64,000 bases of DNA, from assembly GCA_049519595.1 (NCBI GenBank), contig JBEKQP010000002.1, positions 1-64,000 on the forward strand. Reading direction: 5' to 3'. Positions 1 through 7,167 of this stretch are shown here, one piece after another (positions within the stretch are counted from its first letter, which is position 1; each line of letters opens with the position of its first letter). The translations under genes and the position numbers were made by a program. The notes under the pieces were generated by a model, which did no database searches, was not told the origin of the DNA, and worked only from the letters and a program-made list of their open reading frames with translations. Origin of the DNA: CAWBRT01 sp049519595 (lineage in GTDB: Bacteria > Acidobacteriota > Terriglobia > Terriglobales > Acidobacteriaceae).

Positions 1-891
1 CAGGCCGACAGCCTGTGGAATGTCGGCATCAAGACGGCTTCGGCGCAGAACATGATTGCCGTCAACTTTATCGAGAAGATGACGGGCCACGTTATCACTT
101 GGCCGCAGTGGTTCATAGCGGCCGCACCCTTCTCGTTCATCATGTCGATCATTCTTTACTGGGTGCTGATGAAGACCATGCCGCCGGAAACCAAGGAAAT
201 CGCGGGCGGCAAGGAAGCCATCGCTCGCTCTCTGGCTGAACTTGGTCCGATGAAAGCAAGCGAGAAGAAGCTGATGATCCTCTCGCTCATCCTTTTGTTC
301 TTCTGGTCGACGGAGAAGATTGTCCATCCCTTTGACACGTCTACTACGACGATTGCCGCCATCGCCATCATGTTCCTGCCGCGCATCGGCATTATGACCT
401 GGAAAGACGCGCAGTCTCGCGTTGGTTGGGGAACGCTGATGCTGTTCGGCGTGGGCGTCAGCCTGGGTTCGGCAATGCTGGCGACCAAGGCGGCAGCCTG
501 GCTGGCGAAGATCATCGTTGGCATGTTTGGCCTGCAGACAATGCCCATTTTCATGATTCTCGCGGTGTTTGCGGCCTTTCTCATCATCATTCACCTTGGC
601 TTTGCGAGCGCCACCGCATTGGCGTCAGCCATGATTCCGATCGTCATTACCGTTTTGCAAACGGTGAAGACTCCAGGCATCAACGTGGTTGGGCTGACCA
701 TGGTGCTGCAATATGTTGTCAGCTTCGGATTCATCCTGCCGGTCAACGCGCCGCAGAACATGGTGGCTTACGGCACGGAGACCTTCGAGGTTCGCGACTT
801 TATTCGCACCGGCATTCCGCTGACCATCGCCGCCTACCTGCTTGTCTTGATCCTGGGCGCAACCTATTGGAAGTGGCTGGGCCTGGTATAG
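1..891 (+). CDS. DASS/SLC13-family divalent anion:sodium symporter, C-terminal part
   Basis: The reading frame is open from the first base, so the gene starts before the window; 296 residues are present. It looks like the C-terminal half of a divalent-anion:Na+ symporter (dicarboxylate, citrate or sulfate type), an inner-membrane carrier. At least seven hydrophobic segments are visible, and near the end there is a FILPVNAPQN stretch that matches the family's conserved asparagine-proline motif in the second re-entrant hairpin. The substrate cannot be told from this part. A strong hairpin follows the stop codon. Family assignment is fairly sure. Confidence 0.85.
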   Translation, partial: QADSLWNVGIKTASAQNMIAVNFIEKMTGHVITWPQWFIAAAPFSFIMSIILYWVLMKTMPPETKEIAGGKEAIARSLAELGPMKASEKKLMILSLILLFFWSTEKIVHPFDTSTTTIAAIAIMFLPRIGIMTWKDAQSRVGWGTLMLFGVGVSLGSAMLATKAAAWLAKIIVGMFGLQTMPIFMILAVFAAFLIIIHLGFASATALASAMIPIVITVLQTVKTPGINVVGLTMVLQYVVSFGFILPVNAPQNMVAYGTETFEVRDFIRTGIPLTIAAYLLVLILGATYWKWLGLV

Positions 892-897
892 CTTTCA

Positions 898-929
898 CCC
901 CGGCACGCGCAGATACGGGTGTGCCGGGG
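898..929. terminator. Strong intergenic hairpin between convergent genes
   Basis: CCCCGGCAC (898-906) and GTGCCGGGG (921-929) form a perfect 9-bp stem with a 14-base loop just after the transporter stop and just before the stop of the convergent repeat-protein gene. There is no clear U-tract on either side, so intrinsic termination is only probable. Confidence 0.5.
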
Positions 930-932
930 AGT

Positions 933-1202
933 TCATTCCGCAGTCCTGGTGGGCGGCAGCGTTAGAGTACCGGTCACTGCAAGATCACTGACCCTTAGTT
1001 TTTCGACAGTGAGTTCGCCAATCTTCAGCGAACCGAGAGCGGCGCTACGCACGGCCAACCGGCCAACCGCAAGTCGCCCGACTGCCAAAGCCCCAATCGC
1101 GAACGCACCTGCCGCTATCGCGCCGATTGCGAACGACCCCACCGAGATTGCGCCAAGAGCTGTAGCTGCAAGCCTGATGCAAGAGATCTTTCGATTCGTC
1201 AA
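933..1202 (-). CDS. Small pentapeptide-like repeat protein, A-[IV]-G-x-[LF] type
   Basis: About 89 residues. After a short basic N-terminus the protein is built almost wholly of five-residue units such as SVGSF, AIGAI, AAGAF, AIGAL, AVGRL, AVGRL, ALGSL, KIGEL, TVEKL and RVSDL. The centre-hydrophobic five-residue period is that of the pentapeptide-repeat beta-helix fold, here in an alanine/glycine-rich form that may lie in or on the membrane (inference). I chose the TTG at 1202 because a GGTGGGGG sequence lies just upstream; longer versions would overlap the divergent MFS gene. Function is unknown. Confidence 0.6.
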   Translation of the reverse strand: MTNRKISCIRLAATALGAISVGSFAIGAIAAGAFAIGALAVGRLAVGRLAVRSAALGSLKIGELTVEKLRVSDLAVTGTLTLPPTRTAE

Positions 1203-1317
1203 AAGGCACCCCCACCAGATACTAATGTGCTGTCCCGTATATTCGCTGCATAAACTCTTAAGTGGCAAGCTGCGACTCTGTAATGTAGTGTTTCTGTCAG
1301 GTGTCTGAGGAACGACC

Positions 1318-2589
1318 TTGTCCGGCAATGACTCGAACGACAGTGCGCAAGGCCTGCGGGCGATTCGCCTCGTGGGCTTTCTGTTTATCGCGCAGATCTG
1401 CTGTTTGTCCGGCTTTGCCGCGTTCGCCTCGAACCTGGTCAAACTGACGAGTCTCTGGCATCTCGACTCGACGCGGGCGGGATGGATCAGCAGCGCCTAC
1501 TTTCTCGGCTACACCATCGGCGTGCCGCTGCTGGTGGCATTGACCGACCGCTTTGATCCGCGTGCAATCTACCTCACTGGCTGTGCCACCGGAACGATTG
1601 CGGGCTGCGGACTCGCGTTGTTCGCCAACGGCTTTTGGAGCGCATTCTTATTTCAGGCGCTGGCTGGGCTGGCAGTCGGGGGCACCTACATGCCTGGCCT
1701 GCGAGTGTTGACTGGACGCCTCACGGGAAGAGCGCGAATCCGAGCCGTTCCCTACTACACAACAGCTTTCGCCGTTGGCATCAGCCTATCGTTTCTGATC
1801 AGCGGTTGGGTTGAGGCCCGCTACGGATGGCGAGCAGCGTTTCTCGCAGGCGGTTTGGGCTCGGTATTCGGAGCAGTGCTCGCGCTGCTCGCCACCTGGG
1901 GCACAGTGGCACAACGCGAAGTAAGCGGGCCAACCCGGCATCCATTGGACTTCCGTCCGGTGCTGCACAATCGCGACGCCATGGCTTACGTGCTGGCCTA
2001 TGGCGGCCACTGCTGGGAGTTGTTTGCTTTCCGCGCATGGCTCCCCACGTACCTGTTGTTCGCATGGCACCGCTTCAGCAGCGCCGACGCGGGGTTAGCG
2101 TTATCGCGATGGTCGATGCTGATCGTGCTAGCAGGCGTTCCCTCCAGCATTATCGGTGCGGAGTCGGTGGACCACGAAAGCCGTAACCGATGGATTCGCC
2201 GCTTCGAGTTCGGCGCCATCGCAATCTGCGGGCTGACCGTGGTCTGCGCGAATGTGTCGTTTGGGCTGGCGCTGATCGCGCTGTTTGCTTATAACGTGGC
2301 GATCACCGCCGACTCCGGCGCGCTAACGGCGGGCATAGTCTCGGCGGCACGAGCGGATGAGCAGGGGGCCACGCTGGCCATCTATTCCTTAGTCGGTTTT
2401 TTGGGGGGCGCGATCGGACCGTTGCTGGTAGGCACTGTGCTCGACCGGGGCGGGGGGTTCGGCAGCGGGTACGCATGGCTTCTGGGGTTCGCGGCCATGG
2501 GAACAGGTTCGGCGCTGGCAGCGGTCGCCATCTCACAAGCCTCTGTCCACGCCAAAGCCGCGTCTACCACCACGCCCGATAGCAACTAA
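1318..2589 (+). CDS. Major facilitator superfamily (MFS) transporter
   Basis: A 423-residue protein with about twelve hydrophobic segments and the short basic loop (DRFDPR) after the second segment that is usual in MFS carriers. Members move small solutes across the inner membrane by proton symport or antiport; no substrate can be named. The start is a TTG with GAGG about nine bases upstream, giving an N-terminus that runs straight into the first membrane segment. It stands alone, divergent from the repeat protein, and is followed by a copy of a dispersed palindromic repeat. Confidence 0.85.
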   Translation: MSGNDSNDSAQGLRAIRLVGFLFIAQICCLSGFAAFASNLVKLTSLWHLDSTRAGWISSAYFLGYTIGVPLLVALTDRFDPRAIYLTGCATGTIAGCGLALFANGFWSAFLFQALAGLAVGGTYMPGLRVLTGRLTGRARIRAVPYYTTAFAVGISLSFLISGWVEARYGWRAAFLAGGLGSVFGAVLALLATWGTVAQREVSGPTRHPLDFRPVLHNRDAMAYVLAYGGHCWELFAFRAWLPTYLLFAWHRFSSADAGLALSRWSMLIVLAGVPSSIIGAESVDHESRNRWIRRFEFGAIAICGLTVVCANVSFGLALIALFAYNVAITADSGALTAGIVSAARADEQGATLAIYSLVGFLGGAIGPLLVGTVLDRGGGFGSGYAWLLGFAAMGTGSALAAVAISQASVHAKAASTTTPDSN

Positions 2590-2611
2590 AGAGCGCCCAT
2601 GTGAACCACGC

Positions 2612-2709
2612 CTCTAGAGCAGATTCAGAGTCAGTGTATCCGGCACGATCATCGCCGGGCTGAAAGCCCGGCTACTTTACCGGACACACCTTCCGCGAAT
2701 CCGGTCTAG
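2612..2709. repeat. Dispersed palindromic repeat, copy A1
   Basis: A unit of about 98 bases bounded by CTCTAGAGC and GGTCTAG. It contains a perfect hairpin, GCCGGGCTGAAAGCCCGGC (2654-2672), with a GAA loop. The same unit occurs in inverted orientation at 59711-59808 with only a few differences. It lies between the convergent MFS and PilZ genes, where the hairpin could also act as a bidirectional terminator (inference). Confidence 0.85.
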
Positions 2710-2719
2710 CGCGACGGGT

Positions 2720-3034
2720 CTAAGCGGCATCCTGGTTGCGAATGAACTCGACGCCATAGGAATAGACATGACAGTTGCGGACGATGCCCTTCAGCGCGAC
2801 CGGCTGGCTGGAATAGGGAGGCGTGAACTCCACGGCGACTTGATCACCGATCAACAGATCGGCCGGGAGAAATACCTTCATGCCGCCGCAATTTAGTTCT
2901 GAACCGCGACCTTCAACGACAGTAACTTTCCCAAATCTTCGGAGAGTTATCGCGACGGGCACATCAACCCGGTAGCGCGCCCAGCGTCGTGAACTCTGAT
3001 AGCCGCGCCCCGGCATAATAATTTCGGTTCCCAT
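2720..3034 (-). CDS. PilZ-domain protein
   Basis: A 104-residue single-domain protein. It has the N-terminal arginine pair of the c-di-GMP-binding PilZ fold (RRWARYRVDVPV) and the following beta-barrel pattern. The second PilZ motif, normally [DN]-x-S-x-x-G, reads E-L-N-C-G-G here, so the serine is an asparagine and c-di-GMP binding may be weak. PilZ proteins couple c-di-GMP to motility or surface-polymer output. A second PilZ gene lies directly upstream on the same strand. The ATG at 3034 was chosen over an upstream GTG at 3043; the start is uncertain. Confidence 0.8.
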   Translation of the reverse strand: MGTEIIMPGRGYQSSRRWARYRVDVPVAITLRRFGKVTVVEGRGSELNCGGMKVFLPADLLIGDQVAVEFTPPYSSQPVALKGIVRNCHVYSYGVEFIRNQDAA

Positions 3035-3079
3035 AGAATGCACCAGCCATGCACAAGCTTACCCGGAAGGTTTTGCTTC

Positions 3080-3550
3080 TCAATCGGCAAGGAATTGAAG
3101 GCAGTTTACCTCTGCATTGAGTAACGCCGACGATCGGCTGCTGCCGAGATTTTGCAAAGCTGCCTGGCAAAGAACGCGAGGAAGATTGCGGCCTTCGTCG
3201 CGACGCAGCCAGCTCCTCAACCGAAGCTGCTCTCCCTCGGAGACGTGGCTGAAACAGAGCCCCGCACGGCCCGAGCAGTCACACCACACCACCTCGGCGG
3301 TCACCGTTAGTTCCGCTCCGGCTACGTCGGCTCTGGCTTCGGGTAACGGCAGAATGAAACTGAGCGTTTGTCCCACTTTTAAGGACACCATCGTCTGGAT
3401 CGCCATGCCGCCTTCACTCAGATTCAGCACCAGTCCAAAGCCGCCGCCCGACATCTGTGCGTAAAGCAACCGGCTCATCTCGATGCGGGGATCGCCAGCG
3501 TCGGTGCTTACCTTCGAACCAAGTATTTGTGAGGCCGTAGCGAGAATCAT
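3080..3550 (-). CDS. PilZ-domain protein
   Basis: A 156-residue protein whose central part resembles PilZ. The NLSEGGMAI stretch is a good [DN]-x-S-x-x-G motif, and the following strands (TLSFILPLP, VTAEVVWCD, AGLCFSHV) fit the barrel. The N-terminal RxxxR motif is poor (RIEMSRLLY), the reverse of the fault in its downstream neighbour. It probably forms an operon with the neighbouring PilZ gene, 45 bases away. A role in c-di-GMP response is inferred. Confidence 0.75.
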   Translation of the reverse strand: MILATASQILGSKVSTDAGDPRIEMSRLLYAQMSGGGFGLVLNLSEGGMAIQTMVSLKVGQTLSFILPLPEARADVAGAELTVTAEVVWCDCSGRAGLCFSHVSEGEQLRLRSWLRRDEGRNLPRVLCQAALQNLGSSRSSALLNAEVNCLQFLAD

Positions 3551-3595
3551 ACGTACTTACGAAGCATGTCGCCTTCCAGACAGACGCGTCTAAAG

Positions 3596-3622
3596 CAAAC
3601 TACCTAGCGTAACCGCCGATAT
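3596..3622 (+). promoter_or_regulatory. Orphan FliA-like promoter element (CAAA-N15-GCCGATAT)
   Basis: CAAA at 3596-3599, exactly 15 bases, then GCCGATAT at 3615-3622. This is one base off the -35 half of the FliA consensus seen elsewhere in the window. It points toward the 3' end of the minus-strand addA-like gene and no plus-strand gene follows, so it is either chance or an antisense start. Confidence 0.3.
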
Positions 3623-3765
3623 CCTTTCTAATCCGGGTTACAGAGAGCTACGATTGCGAGAACAATTTGCAGAGGAAGGGCGGAGATGTGCAATTTCTTC
3701 TACTCTGAATGAAATTTCGACATAGCAGGGAAAATTTCCAACTTCAACTTCCCTGCGTTGGACGA

Positions 3766-6700
3766 TCAAGAAACTTCGCGCCATTGACGAAGCAACGGAA
3801 AGTAGAGTGCCATTCTGATCGGATTCGGCTCGAGGCAAGCCATGACGGTCCGGTACCGGTACAAGTCGTCACGAAACTTTTCGACCTGCGCATCAAGGAA
3901 AGTTGCGGAGTTCCCACTCCCGATTTCGCTGGTCTTGTAATCGACGATCCAGCGTGTGCCCTGCTCATCTATGAAAGTACGGTCGAGCTTTACCCGAACC
4001 ACCGAGTTATCGACCAGCGCCGACAGCTCCAGTTCGCATGCTGCGTTGCGATGGGCACCGAGAATCCAGCGCCCTCGCGGATCTGCGAGTGCGTTTTCCA
4101 AAGCGCGCTGCACCAGCTCAACGGCTTCATCGATCTCGCCGGTGGCCACGCCGAGCTCGATCAATAGATTTCGGATCGCGGGGGCGAGCCGACTGATGCG
4201 TCCCGCATCCCAGCTCTCGATGCCTTCGCGGCCAATCTGCTCTAGAAACTTGTGTGCCGCGGTTCCGACGCGACGAAGGCGCTGGCTTGCCCAATCGAAT
4301 GTATGGGCCTGCGGCTCCGGTTTGCCGGCAAGCTCGTCTCTGCTCTGCCAATGCAAGGCCGGTGGCGGAGCAGGCGGTTGCCAGTCAGGCGGAAGCCGGC
4401 GGAGCACACTGGGAGGAATGCGAGGCTGAGCGACGCCCGCGATAGAACCGTGGAAATGCTCGAACTCTGAGCGCAGCCCGCGTACTGGCCAGAGCAGTGA
4501 GAGCATGGAAGCTCGACTGGGATTTTTGTCTTCCTCAGGCAGCTCTGCCACCAAGTGCAAGCCAGTACGTGCGCGGGTGCAGGCGACATAGAGCAAGCGT
4601 TTCAGCTCCTCCCTGCCACGGTCAGCCGAAACCTGCTTAAGGTATTTCTCCACACCAGTGTCGGCACTGGCGGCCGAGTTGATCGGAGCGAGCAGCAGAT
4701 GTGCCTGCCCATCGCTCACGAACTCGCGCCAAGAGAGCAGTTGATCATCTTCGTGTCGGGTGGAGCGTCCGAGCGCCGGGAGGATGACGGTGTCCCACTG
4801 CAAGCCTTTGGCGCCGTGGATGGTCATGATCTCGACGGCACCGGGAACTTCGGTTTCCGTCGGGGCAAAGAGCCGTTGCAAGTTCTTCTGAAAAGCGTCC
4901 GCATCCGCGAGCTCGCCGCCGGTCTCCGATTGCCGCAGCAGGTCGAGGTAAGCCGCTGCGTCACGAAGGTCCTGATCGATTTTTGCAGAGCTGGCAGGTC
5001 CGCCGAGAACGATCCACGTGCGTTCGACAGTCTCACGCAACCCTCTCCGCCCGCGGAGCGCGATTGCGTCGGCAATCACGGTGAACAATCGCTCGCAACG
5101 CTGGCGCGCATCTTCCGAAAGGCGTGAGGCGCGCAATTGGAGTAACTGCGGAATGGTAGCGCGGTCATCACCGCGGCAAAGTTCGAGAAGATCGGGCAAG
5201 GTGAGTCCGCAAACAGGCGAACGCAACAACGCAAGCCACGCGACGCGATCGGCAGGGCAGGCAATCGCGAGCGTCAATGCATGCAGGTCGCGAACGGCTT
5301 GGCTTTGGCCGAGGGGTTCAATGTCGACTGCGCGAAAGCGAATCTCCGCGGCCTGCAAGGCGCGAACAATTTCCGGCAGGTGGGTCCGGGCACGAACCAG
5401 GATCGCGATGCTGTCTCCGGGCCGCTGTTGACGCACCCGTCCGACGATATCGGCGACACACGCAGCTTCCGATTCATGATTCTCGACCCCGTGCAGGTGT
5501 ACTCCGTCTAGCTCGGACCGGGACTCATGGTCGAATCGCGCGGGCTCCGCCGGTTCGTATTTGACGGCTCCGGTCGCTCGGTTTGGTTCGCGCAGCACTT
5601 CGCCAAACACCCGGTTGTACCAGTCAACCAGGGGCCCGGTGGAACGGAAGTTCACGAACAGTTCGCGCGGCTCAAGCGATGGCAAGCCGGCGCGGCCGCG
5701 GCGCGCATCCTCGAAAAGACTGACCTCGGCCTTGCGAAACCCATAGATCGACTGCATGGGGTCGCCCACCAGGAACAACGTGTTGCCATCGCCGATGGCC
5801 CACTCCGCCGTAAGCCGCTTCAATAGCTCGACCTGCGCGACTGAGGTGTCCTGAAATTCATCGACAAGAACGTGCTGTATCCGGCAGCCCAGAGAAAGTG
5901 CAAGCTGCGAGGGCTCGGCCGGGTTAAGAGCGGCAAGAGCCGCCTGCGAAACTTCAATAAAATCGCAAGTTCCTCGCTCGGCGAACACGACCTTCAACTC
6001 GGCGGCCGCCAACGGCAACACAACCAGGAGAGCGCGCACGCACTCCCACTGTTCGCCGGTGTAAGTAACCGGCGGCAAGAACTCCAGCCGGTTAAGCGCC
6101 GCTGCCAGTGCTTCCGCTTCAGCGGTGCCGCTAAGCGAAGAGAACAACTCCTCGCAACGCTGCTTGTTTGGTCTGCACTCCGCACCCGCCGGAAAACCAT
6201 TCTTCACCGTCAGGCGGCTCCAGAGCTTTCCGCTCTTGTTCAGGAAGAAATCGCGAAGCCCGAGCCAGAGTTCTATTTCCTCGGGGTCGCCTCCAGGCAA
6301 GTATTCGATGGAGCACAGCAGAGCAACCCGGCTCTGCGGAGAAGTTTGCAGGTTCTGTGCGGCGTAGCGAGCCATGCTGATGAATTCTTCGCTAGTGCCG
6401 CCGAGCGCCGCCTGAGCGCTGTTGCGAATTTCTGCCAGCTCGGTGCAAACAGCATGATGAAGAGAGGCCTCCAATTCGTCGCGAAAACGAGCTAGTTCGG
6501 CAGCGTCGTACTGATCACAACGGCCCAGCAAGGGAAGCCACTGGTCACGCCTCTTCAACATTTCGATCAGCAAGGATTCCGCGCGCTGAAGATTATTGTC
6601 GAGATGGCGCTGCAAGGTTTCCATCGCCGATGCAATGGTGACCTCGGGATCCGCCAGCAGTCGCAGTGTCCGCTGGGCAGCCTGCTGGTAGAGCGCATCG

Positions 6701-7167
6701 CAATCTTCGCTGACTTCTTCGCCCGCTGAAAAACGCGCCAGAATCGGCATTTGCCGGGTAATCGACTCGCAGAAAGAATCGACGGTGCGAACTTGCAGCC
6801 GTCCTGGATTTTCCAAAATCGCCCATCGGCGCTGACGGTCACGCTGAACAGCGGCGGAAGCCAGTTCTCGCGTCAGCTTCGAATTGTTATCTCCACCACT
6901 GCTGCCGGATGCCGCCTCATCGAGGGCGCCCAGGATGCGGTTACGCATCTCATTGGCCGCCTTACGGGTAAAGGTGATGGCAAGAATAGCTTCGGGCTCT
7001 GCTACATCCGCATTGGCCAACAGGTTGAGGAAGCGCTGGATGAGCAGTTCAGTTTTTCCGGAGCCGGCGGGGGCCTGAACAATAAATGAGTGGCGATGAT
7101 CGATCACGGCTTTGCGCGCCGTGGCATCGGCGGGTTCCCGAATGATCTCCGCGCTAGTCGAGTTCAT
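3766..7167 (-). CDS. AddA/RecB-like UvrD-family helicase with C-terminal PD-(D/E)XK nuclease
   Basis: A 1133-residue superfamily 1A helicase-nuclease of the double-strand-break repair type. The Walker A is AGSGKT at residues 34-39, the Walker B is VDEFQDTS in the middle, and a motif VI-like ACTRAR lies before the C-terminal region. Near the end, LDRTF followed by WIVDYKTS is the PD-(D/E)XK nuclease core. Such enzymes unwind and trim DNA ends for RecA loading. The start at 7167 has GAGGAG eight bases upstream and overlaps the end of the AddB-like gene by 14 bases, so the two are translationally coupled; longer starts are unlikely. Confidence 0.9.
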   Translation of the reverse strand: MNSTSAEIIREPADATARKAVIDHRHSFIVQAPAGSGKTELLIQRFLNLLANADVAEPEAILAITFTRKAANEMRNRILGALDEAASGSSGGDNNSKLTRELASAAVQRDRQRRWAILENPGRLQVRTVDSFCESITRQMPILARFSAGEEVSEDCDALYQQAAQRTLRLLADPEVTIASAMETLQRHLDNNLQRAESLLIEMLKRRDQWLPLLGRCDQYDAAELARFRDELEASLHHAVCTELAEIRNSAQAALGGTSEEFISMARYAAQNLQTSPQSRVALLCSIEYLPGGDPEEIELWLGLRDFFLNKSGKLWSRLTVKNGFPAGAECRPNKQRCEELFSSLSGTAEAEALAAALNRLEFLPPVTYTGEQWECVRALLVVLPLAAAELKVVFAERGTCDFIEVSQAALAALNPAEPSQLALSLGCRIQHVLVDEFQDTSVAQVELLKRLTAEWAIGDGNTLFLVGDPMQSIYGFRKAEVSLFEDARRGRAGLPSLEPRELFVNFRSTGPLVDWYNRVFGEVLREPNRATGAVKYEPAEPARFDHESRSELDGVHLHGVENHESEAACVADIVGRVRQQRPGDSIAILVRARTHLPEIVRALQAAEIRFRAVDIEPLGQSQAVRDLHALTLAIACPADRVAWLALLRSPVCGLTLPDLLELCRGDDRATIPQLLQLRASRLSEDARQRCERLFTVIADAIALRGRRGLRETVERTWIVLGGPASSAKIDQDLRDAAAYLDLLRQSETGGELADADAFQKNLQRLFAPTETEVPGAVEIMTIHGAKGLQWDTVILPALGRSTRHEDDQLLSWREFVSDGQAHLLLAPINSAASADTGVEKYLKQVSADRGREELKRLLYVACTRARTGLHLVAELPEEDKNPSRASMLSLLWPVRGLRSEFEHFHGSIAGVAQPRIPPSVLRRLPPDWQPPAPPPALHWQSRDELAGKPEPQAHTFDWASQRLRRVGTAAHKFLEQIGREGIESWDAGRISRLAPAIRNLLIELGVATGEIDEAVELVQRALENALADPRGRWILGAHRNAACELELSALVDNSVVRVKLDRTFIDEQGTRWIVDYKTSEIGSGNSATFLDAQVEKFRDDLYRYRTVMACLEPNPIRMALYFPLLRQWREVS

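Noticed and set aside
919..1308. Plus-strand open frame with Ala/Pro/Thr repeats opposite the pentapeptide-like gene
   Set aside because: Its repeats are the mirror of the minus-strand pentapeptide pattern, and only the minus strand gives a recognisable protein repeat with a ribosome site.
3709..4167. Plus-strand open frame downstream of the orphan FliA-like element
   Set aside because: It lies wholly over the well-supported addA-like gene and resembles no protein; no ribosome site is seen.
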